64,000 bases of DNA from Lutraria lutraria. Taxonomy: Eukaryota > Mollusca > Bivalvia > Venerida > Mactridae. Shown here piece after piece: positions 24,784-37,764 of the stretch. How positions within the stretch are numbered: position 1 is the stretch's first letter; each line of letters starts with the position of its first letter. The notes beneath the pieces were generated by a model. It had not been told where the DNA came from, did no database searches, and saw only the letters and a program-made list of their open reading frames with translations. Position numbers and translations under genes: made by a program. The stretch is taken from positions 32,659,326 through 32,723,325 of the forward strand of contig OZ026844.1 in the NCBI GenBank assembly GCA_964023205.1, in the 5' to 3' direction.

Positions 24784-27700
24784 CAAGAGGGCCATGATGG
24801 CCCTGTAAATGCTCACCAGGAAAAAAGGTCATTAGGAGACGAACATTGTTAAAATATTTCTACACGAGTCCAAGTAAAATCAAGTGACCCTAAGGTCAGG
24901 GCTAATTTTTACCCCAGGGTCATAATATGAACAAATTTGGAAGAGGTCTGCTAGACAATACTACATTCAAAATATCTTAACTCTTGGCCTTGTGGTTTCG
25001 GAGAAGAAACTTGGTAGAGGTCCACTAGACAATACTACATACCAAATATCTTAGCTCTAGGCCTTATGGTTTAGGAGAATAAGATTTTTCAAATTTTCCT
25101 ATATAAAATAGAATAAACCTCAGGGCAGGGTCAATTTTGACCCCGGTGCCATAATTTGAACCAACTTGGTAGAGGTCCACTAGACAATGCCACATACAAA
25201 ATATCTAAGCTCTAAGCCTTGCGGTTTCGGAGAAGATTTTTAAAATTTTCCTATATAAAATAGAATAAACCTCAGGGCAGGGCCAATTTTGACCCCGGTG
25301 CCATAATTTGAACCAACTTGGTAGAGGTCCACTAGACAATGCCACATACAAAATATCTAAGCTCTAGGCCTTGCTGTTTCGGAGAAAAAGATTTTAAATT
25401 TTTCCAATACAAGTCTATATAAATCAAGTGACCCACGGGGCGGGGCCAATTTTGACCCTAGGGCAATAATTTGAACAAACTTGGTAGAGGTCCACTAGAT
25501 AATGCTATGTACCAATTATCTCAGCTCTAGGCCTTGTGGTTTCGGAGAAGATTTTTAGCTCACCAGAGCACGAATGTGCTCAAGGTGAGCTTTTGTGATC
25601 GCCCTGCGTTCATCGTGCGTCGTTACGTGGCGTCCATGTTTACTTAAAACAACATCTCCTCCTACACCGCTATGCCGATTGCAACCAAACTTTGCTGGGA
25701 TGATCCTTGGGTGGTCCCCTTTCAAAGTTGTTCAAAAAATTAAATTTCATTAAAAAACTCTGGTTGCTATGGCAACAAATAGAAAAAACTTTAAAAATCT
25801 TCTTGTCCGAAACCACAGGGCCTAGAGCTGAGATATTTGGTATGTAGCATTGTCTAATGGAACTCTACAAAGTTTGTTCAAATTATTCCCCTAGGGTCAA
25901 AATTGGCTCCGCCCCGGGGGTAACTTGATTTTACATAGACTTATATAGGAAATTAAAAAAAAACCTAGGGTCAAAATTGGCTCCGCCGCGGGGGTAACTT
26001 GATTGTACATAGACTTATATAGGAAATTAAAAAAACCTTCTTGTCAAAAATTACAATGCCTAGAGCTTTGATATTTGGTGTGTAGCATAGTCTAGTAGAC
26101 CTCTACCAAGTTTATTCAAATTATTGCCCTAGGGTTAAAATTGGCCCCGTCCCGGGGGTCACTTGATTTATATATACTTATAAAGGACAATTTTAAAAAT
26201 CTTCTTCTCCGAAACCACAAGGCATAGAGCTAAGATATTTGGTATGTAGCATTATCTAGTGGACCTCTACCAAGTTTGTTCAAATTATTTCCCTAGGGTC
26301 AAAATTAGCCTTGCCCTGGGGTTTATTCTATTTTATATAGGAAAATTTAAAAAAAATTCCTTCTCCGAAACCACAAGGCCTAGAGCTAAGATATTTGGTA
26401 TGTAGCATTGTCAAGTGGACCTCTACCAAGTTTGTTCAAATTATTGCCCTAGGGTCAAAATTGGCCCCGTCCCGGGGGTCACTTGATTTATATAGACTTA
26501 TATAGGAAAATTTAAAAAATCTCCGAAACTGCAAGGCATAGAGCTTAGATATTTTGTATGTAGCATTGTCTAGTGGACCTTTACCAAGTTTGTTCAAATT
26601 ATGGTCCCGGGGTCAAAATTAGCCCTGCCCTGGGGTTTATTCTATTTTATATAGGAAAATTTAAAAAATCTTCCCCGAAACCACAAGGCCTAGAGCTAAG
26701 ATATTTGGTATCTAGCTTTGTCTAATAGACCTCTTTTAAAAACGGCCCAGATGGGTCACTTGATCTTACTTGAACTCGTATAGAAAACTTCAACAATGTT
26801 AATCTCCAAATGACCTTTTCTCCTGGTGAGCATTTATAGGGCCATCATGGCCCTCTTGTTTAAATTTTCCTATATAAAATAGAATAAACCCCATGGCAGG
26901 ACCAATTTTGACCCTAGGGCAATAATTTGAACAAACTTGGTAGAGGTCCACTAGATAATGCTACATACCAAATATCTTAGCTTTAGGCCTTGTGGTTTCG
27001 GAGAAGATTTTTTAAGTTTTCCTAAATAAAATAGAATAAACCCCAGGGCAGGCCCAATTTTGACCCTAGGGCAATAATTTGAACAAACTTGGTAGAGGTC
27101 CACTAGACAATGCTACATACCAAATATCTTAGCTCTAGGCCATGCGGTTTCGGAGAAGATTTTTTAAATTTTCCTATATCAAATAGAATAAACCCCAGGG
27201 CAGGCCCAATTTTGACCCTAGGGTAATAATTTGAACAAACTTGGTAGAAGTCCACTGGACAATGCTATATGCCAAATATTTTAGCTCTAGGCCGTGTGGT
27301 TTCGGACAAGAAGATTTTTTAAGTTTTTCTATTTGTTGCCATAGCAACCAGAGTTTTTTAATGAAATTTAATTTTTTGAACAACTTTGAAAGGGGACCAC
27401 CCAAGGATCATTCCAGCAACGTTTGGTTGCAATGGGCATAGCGGTGTAGGAGGAGATGTTGTTTTAAGTAAACATGGACGCCACGTAACGACGCACGATG
27501 GACGCAGGGCGATCACAAAAGCTGACCCTGAGCACATTCGTGCTCTGATGAGCTAAAAATGTCAAAACAACCATATCGGTTGTATGTTATAACAAAATGT
27601 GTTTAGTTACGTAAAATGAATACGTCATACCAGTTCTATTCTTGTGCTTTTGTCAATAACATTAATTATTCAACGAAACGCAATGTTGGATTACGTACCA

Positions 27701-28066
27701 TACGGTGACGTCACGCTATGTTATTGTTTATAACTTCCATTTTGTAAGTAGTTCTTGCAAATACCCATAATGCCCCGAGCAGAAGAACACAGGTCAGTGC
27801 ATAGCGCTACCGTAGTGTACACATTGCCTGCAGAATGAAAATCTTCACGCATGCGCAATATGTTATTTACTCGTATCTTCTCGCGGCGAGTATACAGATA
27901 GGTAATACATCATGTTGTAAATGTTTGATTTTGTATTTTCTGTATCGTACAAAACACTTAAGACATTGTATTTAATGAAAATCGGGGAGGCTGATATTGC
28001 TACCAAATATTGTTTGTATAATGACCCTGCTCTTGTTAAATATTTCCCATGTTTAAGCCAAAAAAA
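24784..28066 (+). repeat. Array unit U8 (3,283 bp)
   Basis: Type A (GTCAAGTGG near 26410). It is the first of a run of four A units. Confidence 0.94.
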
Positions 28067-31000
28067 CAAGAGGGCCATGATGGCCCTGTAAATGCTCACC
28101 AGGAAAAAAGGTCATTAGGAGACGAACATTGTTAAAATATTTCTACACGAGTCCAAGTAAAATCAAGTGACCCTAAGGTCAGGGCTAATTTTTACCCCAG
28201 GGTCATAATATGAACAAATTTGGAAGAGGTCTGCTAGACAATACTACATTCAAAATATCTTAACTCTTGGCCTTGTGGTTTCGGAGAAGAAACTTGGTAG
28301 AGGTCCACTAGACAATACTACATACCAAATATCTTAGCTCTAGGCCTTATGGTTTAGGAGAATAAGATTTTTCAAATTTTCCTATATAAAATAGAATAAA
28401 CCTCAGGGCAGGGTCAATTTTGACCCCGGTGCCATAATTTGAACCAACTTGGTAGAGGTCCACTAGACAATGCCACATACAAAATATCTAAGCTCTAGGC
28501 CTTGCTGTTTCGGAGAAAAAGATTTTAAATTTTTCCAATACAAGTCTATATAAATCAAGTGACCCACGGGGCGGGGCCAATTTTGACCCTAGGGCAATAA
28601 TTTGAACAAACTTGGTAGAGGTCCACTAGATAATGCTATGTACCAATTATCTCAGCTCTAGGCCTTGTGGTTTCGGAGAAGATTTTTAGCTCACCAGAGC
28701 ACGAATGTGCTCAAGGTGAGCTTTTGTGATCGCCCTGCGTTCATCGTGCGTCGTTACGTGGCGTCCATGTTTACTTAAAACAACATCTCCTCCTACACCG
28801 CTATGCCGATTGCAACCAAACTTTGCTGGGATGATCCTTGGGTGGTCCCCTTTCAAAGTTGTTCAAAAAATTAAATTTCATTAAAAAACTCTGGTTGCTA
28901 TGGCAACAAATAGAAAAAACTTTAAAAATCTTCTTGTCCGAAACCACAGGGCCTAGAGCTGAGATATTTGGTATGTAGCATTGTCTAATGGAACTCTACA
29001 AAGTTTGTTCAAATTATTCCCCTAGGGTCAAAATTGGCTCCGCCCCGGGGGTAACTTGATTTTACATAGACTTATATAGGAAATTAAAAAAAAACCTAGG
29101 GTCAAAATTGGCTCCGCCGCGGGGGTAACTTGATTGTACATAGACTTATATAGGAAATTAAAAAAACCTTCTTGTCAAAAATTACAATGCCTAGAGCTTT
29201 GATATTTGGTGTGTAGCATAGTCTAGTAGACCTCTACCAAGTTTATTCAAATTATTGCCCTAGGGTTAAAATTGGCCCCGTCCCGGGGGTCACTTGATTT
29301 ATATATACTTATAAAGGACAATTTTAAAAATCTTCTTCTCCGAAACCACAAGGCATAGAGCTAAGATATTTGGTATGTAGCATTATCTAGTGGACCTCTA
29401 CCAAGTTTGTTCAAATTATTTCCCTAGGGTCAAAATTAGCCTTGCCCTGGGGTTTATTCTATTTTATATAGGAAAATTTAAAAAAAATTCCTTCTCCGAA
29501 ACCACAAGGCCTAGAGCTAAGATATTTGGTATGTAGCATTGTCAAGTGGACCTCTACCAAGTTTGTTCAAATTATTGCCCTAGGGTCAAAATTGGCCCCG
29601 TCCCGGGGGTCACTTGATTTATATAGACTTATATAGGAAAATTTAAAAAATCTCCGAAACTGCAAGGCATAGAGCTTAGATATTTTGTATGTAGCATTGT
29701 CTAGTGGACCTTTACCAAGTTTGTTCAAATTATGGTCCCGGGGTCAAAATTAGCCCTGCCCTGGGGTTTATTCTATTTTATATAGGAAAATTTAAAAAAT
29801 CTTCCCCGAAACCACAAGGCCTAGAGCTAAGATATTTGGTATCTAGCTTTGTCTAATAGACCTCTTTTAAAAACGGCCCAGATGGGTCACTTGATCTTAC
29901 TTGAACTCGTATAGAAAACTTCAACAATGTTAATCTCCAAATGACCTTTTCTCCTGGTGAGCATTTATAGGGCCATCATGGCCCTCTTGTTTAAATTTTC
30001 CTATATAAAATAGAATAAACCCCATGGCAGGACCAATTTTGACCCTAGGGCAATAATTTGAACAAACTTGGTAGAGGTCCACTAGATAATGCTACATACC
30101 AAATATCTTAGCTTTAGGCCTTGTGGTTTCGGAGAAGATTTTTTAAGTTTTCCTAAATAAAATAGAATAAACCCCAGGGCAGGCCCAATTTTGACCCTAG
30201 GGCAATAATTTGAACAAACTTGGTAGAGGTCCACTAGACAATGCTACATACCAAATATCTTAGCTCTAGGCCATGCGGTTTCGGAGAAGATTTTTTAAAT
30301 TTTCCTATATCAAATAGAATAAACCCCAGGGCAGGCCCAATTTTGACCCTAGGGTAATAATTTGAACAAACTTGGTAGAAGTCCACTGGACAATGCTATA
30401 TGCCAAATATTTTAGCTCTAGGCCGTGTGGTTTCGGACAAGAAGATTTTTTAAGTTTTTCTATTTGTTGCCATAGCAACCAGAGTTTTTTAATGAAATTT
30501 AATTTTTTGAACAACTTTGAAAGGGGACCACCCAAGGATCATTCCAGCAACGTTTGGTTGCAATGGGCATAGCGGTGTAGGAGGAGATGTTGTTTTAAGT
30601 AAACATGGACGCCACGTAACGACGCACGATGGACGCAGGGCGATCACAAAAGCTGACCCTGAGCACATTCGTGCTCTGATGAGCTAAAAATGTCAAAACA
30701 ACCATATCGGTTGTATGTTATAACAAAATGTGTTTAGTTACGTAAAATGAATACGTCATACCAGTTCTATTCTTGTGCTTTTGTCAATAACATTAATTAT
30801 TCAACGAAACGCAATGTTGGATTACGTACCATACGGTGACGTCACGCTATGTTATTGTTTATAACTTCCATTTTGTAAGTAGTTCTTGCAAATACCCATA
30901 ATGCCCCGAGCAGAAGAACACAGGTCAGTGCATAGCGCTACCGTAGTGTACACATTGCCTGCAGAATGAAAATCTTCACGCATGCGCAATATGTTATTTA

Positions 31001-31197
31001 CTCGTATCTTCTCGCGGCGAGTATACAGATAGGTAATACATCATGTTGTAAATGTTTGATTTTGTATTTTCTGTATCGTACAAAACACTTAAGACATTGT
31101 ATTTAATGAAAATCGGGGAGGCTGATATTGCTACCAAATATTGTTTGTATAATGACCCTGCTCTTGTTAAATATTTCCCATGTTTAAGCCAAAAAAA
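28067..31197 (+). repeat. Array unit U9 (3,131 bp, one subrepeat deleted)
   Basis: Type A. It is shorter than its neighbours by exactly 152 bp. The two near-identical adjacent subrepeats in the left part (compare 2107-2410 in U1) are fused into one: the sequence near 28490 passes from the first copy straight into the ending of the second (CTAGGCCTTGCTGTTTCGG). This is the expected product of unequal exchange or slippage between neighbouring subrepeats. Confidence 0.95.
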
Positions 31198-34100
31198 CAA
31201 GAGGGCCATGATGGCCCTGTAAATGCTCACCAGGAAAAAAGGTCATTAGGAGACGAACATTGTTAAAATATTTCTACACGAGTCCAAGTAAAATCAAGTG
31301 ACCCTAAGGTCAGGGCTAATTTTTACCCCAGGGTCATAATATGAACAAATTTGGAAGAGGTCTGCTAGACAATACTACATTCAAAATATCTTAACTCTTG
31401 GCCTTGTGGTTTCGGAGAAGAAACTTGGTAGAGGTCCACTAGACAATACTACATACCAAATATCTTAGCTCTAGGCCTTATGGTTTAGGAGAATAAGATT
31501 TTTCAAATTTTCCTATATAAAATAGAATAAACCTCAGGGCAGGGTCAATTTTGACCCCGGTGCCATAATTTGAACCAACTTGGTAGAGGTCCACTAGACA
31601 ATGCCACATACAAAATATCTAAGCTCTAAGCCTTGCGGTTTCGGAGAAGATTTTTAAAATTTTCCTATATAAAATAGAATAAACCTCAGGGCAGGGCCAA
31701 TTTTGACCCCGGTGCCATAATTTGAACCAACTTGGTAGAGGTCCACTAGACAATGCCACATACAAAATATCTAAGCTCTAGGCCTTGCTGTTTCGGAGAA
31801 AAAGATTTTAAATTTTTCCAATACAAGTCTATATAAATCAAGTGACCCACGGGGCGGGGCCAATTTTGACCCTAGGGCAATAATTTGAACAAACTTGGTA
31901 GAGGTCCACTAGATAATGCTATGTACCAATTATCTCAGCTCTAGGCCTTGTGGTTTCGGAGAAGATTTTTAGCTCACCAGAGCACGAATGTGCTCAAGGT
32001 GAGCTTTTGTGATCGCCCTGCGTTCATCGTGCGTCGTTACGTGGCGTCCATGTTTACTTAAAACAACATCTCCTCCTACACCGCTATGCCGATTGCAACC
32101 AAACTTTGCTGGGATGATCCTTGGGTGGTCCCCTTTCAAAGTTGTTCAAAAAATTAAATTTCATTAAAAAACTCTGGTTGCTATGGCAACAAATAGAAAA
32201 AACTTTAAAAATCTTCTTGTCCGAAACCACAGGGCCTAGAGCTGAGATATTTGGTATGTAGCATTGTCTAATGGAACTCTACAAAGTTTGTTCAAATTAT
32301 TCCCCTAGGGTCAAAATTGGCTCCGCCCCGGGGGTAACTTGATTTTACATAGACTTATATAGGAAATTAAAAAAAAACCTAGGGTCAAAATTGGCTCCGC
32401 CGCGGGGGTAACTTGATTGTACATAGACTTATATAGGAAATTAAAAAAACCTTCTTGTCAAAAATTACAATGCCTAGAGCTTTGATATTTGGTGTGTAGC
32501 ATAGTCTAGTAGACCTCTACCAAGTTTATTCAAATTATTGCCCTAGGGTTAAAATTGGCCCCGTCCCGGGGGTCACTTGATTTATATATACTTATAAAGG
32601 ACAATTTTAAAAATCTTCTTCTCCGAAACCACAAGGCATAGAGCTAAGATATTTGGTATGTAGCATTATCTAGTGGACCTCTACCAAGTTTGTTCAAATT
32701 ATTTCCCTAGGGTCAAAATTAGCCTTGCCCTGGGGTTTATTCTATTTTATATAGGAAAATTTAAAAAAAATTCCTTCTCCGAAACCACAAGGCCTAGAGC
32801 TAAGATATTTGGTATGTAGCATTGTCAAGTGGACCTCTACCAAGTTTGTTCAAATTATTGCCCTAGGGTCAAAATTGGCCCCGTCCCGGGGGTCACTTGA
32901 TTTATATAGACTTATATAGGAAAATTTAAAAAATCTCCGAAACTGCAAGGCATAGAGCTTAGATATTTTGTATGTAGCATTGTCTAGTGGACCTTTACCA
33001 AGTTTGTTCAAATTATGGTCCCGGGGTCAAAATTAGCCCTGCCCTGGGGTTTATTCTATTTTATATAGGAAAATTTAAAAAATCTTCCCCGAAACCACAA
33101 GGCCTAGAGCTAAGATATTTGGTATCTAGCTTTGTCTAATAGACCTCTTTTAAAAACGGCCCAGATGGGTCACTTGATCTTACTTGAACTCGTATAGAAA
33201 ACTTCAACAATGTTAATCTCCAAATGACCTTTTCTCCTGGTGAGCATTTATAGGGCCATCATGGCCCTCTTGTTTAAATTTTCCTATATAAAATAGAATA
33301 AACCCCATGGCAGGACCAATTTTGACCCTAGGGCAATAATTTGAACAAACTTGGTAGAGGTCCACTAGATAATGCTACATACCAAATATCTTAGCTTTAG
33401 GCCTTGTGGTTTCGGAGAAGATTTTTTAAGTTTTCCTAAATAAAATAGAATAAACCCCAGGGCAGGCCCAATTTTGACCCTAGGGCAATAATTTGAACAA
33501 ACTTGGTAGAGGTCCACTAGACAATGCTACATACCAAATATCTTAGCTCTAGGCCATGCGGTTTCGGAGAAGATTTTTTAAATTTTCCTATATCAAATAG
33601 AATAAACCCCAGGGCAGGCCCAATTTTGACCCTAGGGTAATAATTTGAACAAACTTGGTAGAAGTCCACTGGACAATGCTATATGCCAAATATTTTAGCT
33701 CTAGGCCGTGTGGTTTCGGACAAGAAGATTTTTTAAGTTTTTCTATTTGTTGCCATAGCAACCAGAGTTTTTTAATGAAATTTAATTTTTTGAACAACTT
33801 TGAAAGGGGACCACCCAAGGATCATTCCAGCAACGTTTGGTTGCAATGGGCATAGCGGTGTAGGAGGAGATGTTGTTTTAAGTAAACATGGACGCCACGT
33901 AACGACGCACGATGGACGCAGGGCGATCACAAAAGCTGACCCTGAGCACATTCGTGCTCTGATGAGCTAAAAATGTCAAAACAACCATATCGGTTGTATG
34001 TTATAACAAAATGTGTTTAGTTACGTAAAATGAATACGTCATACCAGTTCTATTCTTGTGCTTTTGTCAATAACATTAATTATTCAACGAAACGCAATGT

Positions 34101-34480
34101 TGGATTACGTACCATACGGTGACGTCACGCTATGTTATTGTTTATAACTTCCATTTTGTAAGTAGTTCTTGCAAATACCCATAATGCCCCGAGCAGAAGA
34201 ACACAGGTCAGTGCATAGCGCTACCGTAGTGTACACATTGCCTGCAGAATGAAAATCTTCACGCATGCGCAATATGTTATTTACTCGTATCTTCTCGCGG
34301 CGAGTATACAGATAGGTAATACATCATGTTGTAAATGTTTGATTTTGTATTTTCTGTATCGTACAAAACACTTAAGACATTGTATTTAATGAAAATCGGG
34401 GAGGCTGATATTGCTACCAAATATTGTTTGTATAATGACCCTGCTCTTGTTAAATATTTCCCATGTTTAAGCCAAAAAAA
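31198..34480 (+). repeat. Array unit U10 (3,283 bp)
   Basis: Type A (GTCAAGTGG near 32824), A-form spacer, full set of subrepeats, so the U9 deletion did not spread. Confidence 0.94.
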
Positions 34481-37400
34481 CAAGAGGGCCATGATGGCCC
34501 TGTAAATGCTCACCAGGAAAAAAGGTCATTAGGAGACGAACATTGTTAAAATATTTCTACACGAGTCCAAGTAAAATCAAGTGACCCTAAGGTCAGGGCT
34601 AATTTTTACCCCAGGGTCATAATATGAACAAATTTGGAAGAGGTCTGCTAGACAATACTACATTCAAAATATCTTAACTCTTGGCCTTGTGGTTTCGGAG
34701 AAGAAACTTGGTAGAGGTCCACTAGACAATACTACATACCAAATATCTTAGCTCTAGGCCTTATGGTTTAGGAGAATAAGATTTTTCAAATTTTCCTATA
34801 TAAAATAGAATAAACCTCAGGGCAGGGTCAATTTTGACCCCGGTGCCATAATTTGAACCAACTTGGTAGAGGTCCACTAGACAATGCCACATACAAAATA
34901 TCTAAGCTCTAAGCCTTGCGGTTTCGGAGAAGATTTTTAAAATTTTCCTATATAAAATAGAATAAACCTCAGGGCAGGGCCAATTTTGACCCCGGTGCCA
35001 TAATTTGAACCAACTTGGTAGAGGTCCACTAGACAATGCCACATACAAAATATCTAAGCTCTAGGCCTTGCTGTTTCGGAGAAAAAGATTTTAAATTTTT
35101 CCAATACAAGTCTATATAAATCAAGTGACCCACGGGGCGGGGCCAATTTTGACCCTAGGGCAATAATTTGAACAAACTTGGTAGAGGTCCACTAGATAAT
35201 GCTATGTACCAATTATCTCAGCTCTAGGCCTTGTGGTTTCGGAGAAGATTTTTAGCTCACCAGAGCACGAATGTGCTCAAGGTGAGCTTTTGTGATCGCC
35301 CTGCGTTCATCGTGCGTCGTTACGTGGCGTCCATGTTTACTTAAAACAACATCTCCTCCTACACCGCTATGCCGATTGCAACCAAACTTTGCTGGGATGA
35401 TCCTTGGGTGGTCCCCTTTCAAAGTTGTTCAAAAAATTAAATTTCATTAAAAAACTCTGGTTGCTATGGCAACAAATAGAAAAAACTTTAAAAATCTTCT
35501 TGTCCGAAACCACAGGGCCTAGAGCTGAGATATTTGGTATGTAGCATTGTCTAATGGAACTCTACAAAGTTTGTTCAAATTATTCCCCTAGGGTCAAAAT
35601 TGGCTCCGCCCCGGGGGTAACTTGATTTTACATAGACTTATATAGGAAATTAAAAAAAAACCTAGGGTCAAAATTGGCTCCGCCGCGGGGGTAACTTGAT
35701 TGTACATAGACTTATATAGGAAATTAAAAAAACCTTCTTGTCAAAAATTACAATGCCTAGAGCTTTGATATTTGGTGTGTAGCATAGTCTAGTAGACCTC
35801 TACCAAGTTTATTCAAATTATTGCCCTAGGGTTAAAATTGGCCCCGTCCCGGGGGTCACTTGATTTATATATACTTATAAAGGACAATTTTAAAAATCTT
35901 CTTCTCCGAAACCACAAGGCATAGAGCTAAGATATTTGGTATGTAGCATTATCTAGTGGACCTCTACCAAGTTTGTTCAAATTATTTCCCTAGGGTCAAA
36001 ATTAGCCTTGCCCTGGGGTTTATTCTATTTTATATAGGAAAATTTAAAAAAAAATTCCTTCTCCGAAACCACAAGGCCTAGAGCTAAGATATTTGGTATG
36101 TAGCATTGTCAAGTGGACCTCTACCAAGTTTGTTCAAATTATTGCCCTAGGGTCAAAATTGGCCCCGTCCCGGGGGTCACTTGATTTATATAGACTTATA
36201 TAGGAAAATTTAAAAAATCTCCGAAACTGCAAGGCATAGAGCTTAGATATTTTGTATGTAGCATTGTCTAGTGGACCTTTACCAAGTTTGTTCAAATTAT
36301 GGTCCCGGGGTCAAAATTAGCCCTGCCCTGGGGTTTATTCTATTTTATATAGGAAAATTTAAAAAATCTTCCCCGAAACCACAAGGCCTAGAGCTAAGAT
36401 ATTTGGTATCTAGCTTTGTCTAATAGACCTCTTTTAAAAACGGCCCAGATGGGTCACTTGATCTTACTTGAACTCGTATAGAAAACTTCAACAATGTTAA
36501 TCTCCAAATGACCTTTTCTCCTGGTGAGCATTTATAGGGCCATCATGGCCCTCTTGTTTAAATTTTCCTATATAAAATAGAATAAACCCCATGGCAGGAC
36601 CAATTTTGACCCTAGGGCAATAATTTGAACAAACTTGGTAGAGGTCCACTAGATAATGCTACATACCAAATATCTTAGCTTTAGGCCTTGTGGTTTCGGA
36701 GAAGATTTTTTAAGTTTTCCTAAATAAAATAGAATAAACCCCAGGGCAGGCCCAATTTTGACCCTAGGGCAATAATTTGAACAAACTTGGTAGAGGTCCA
36801 CTAGACAATGCTACATACCAAATATCTTAGCTCTAGGCCATGCGGTTTCGGAGAAGATTTTTTAAATTTTCCTATATCAAATAGAATAAACCCCAGGGCA
36901 GGCCCAATTTTGACCCTAGGGTAATAATTTGAACAAACTTGGTAGAAGTCCACTGGACAATGCTATATGCCAAATATTTTAGCTCTAGGCCGTGTGGTTT
37001 CGGACAAGAAGATTTTTTAAGTTTTTCTATTTGTTGCCATAGCAACCAGAGTTTTTTAATGAAATTTAATTTTTTGAACAACTTTGAAAGGGGACCACCC
37101 AAGGATCATTCCAGCAACGTTTGGTTGCAATGGGCATAGCGGTGTAGGAGGAGATGTTGTTTTAAGTAAACATGGACGCCACGTAACGACGCACGATGGA
37201 CGCAGGGCGATCACAAAAGCTGACCCTGAGCACATTCGTGCTCTGATGAGCTAAAAATGTCAAAACAACCATATCGGTTGTATGTTATAACAAAATGTGT
37301 TTAGTTACGTAAAATGAATACGTCATACCAGTTCTATTCTTGTGCTTTTGTCAATAACATTAATTATTCAACGAAACGCAATGTTGGATTACGTACCATA

Positions 37401-37764
37401 CGGTGACGTCACGCTATGTTATTGTTTATAACTTCCATTTTGTAAGTAGTTCTTGCAAATACCCATAATGCCCCGAGCAGAAGAACACAGGTCAGTGCAT
37501 AGCGCTACCGTAGTGTACACATTGCCTGCAGAATGAAAATCTTCACGCATGCGCAATATGTTATTTACTCGTATCTTCTCGCGGCGAGTATACAGATAGG
37601 TAATACATCATGTTGTAAATGTTTGATTTTGTATTTTCTGTATCGTACAAAACACTTAAGACATTGTATTTAATGAAAATCGGGGAGGCTGATATTGCTA
37701 CCAAATATTGTTTGTATAATGACCCTGCTCTTGTTAAATATTTCCCATGTTTAAGCCAAAAAAA
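34481..37764 (+). repeat. Array unit U11 (3,284 bp)
   Basis: Type A (GTCAAGTGG near 36107). It has one extra A in the homopolymer near 36046-36054, which explains the odd base in its length. Confidence 0.94.
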
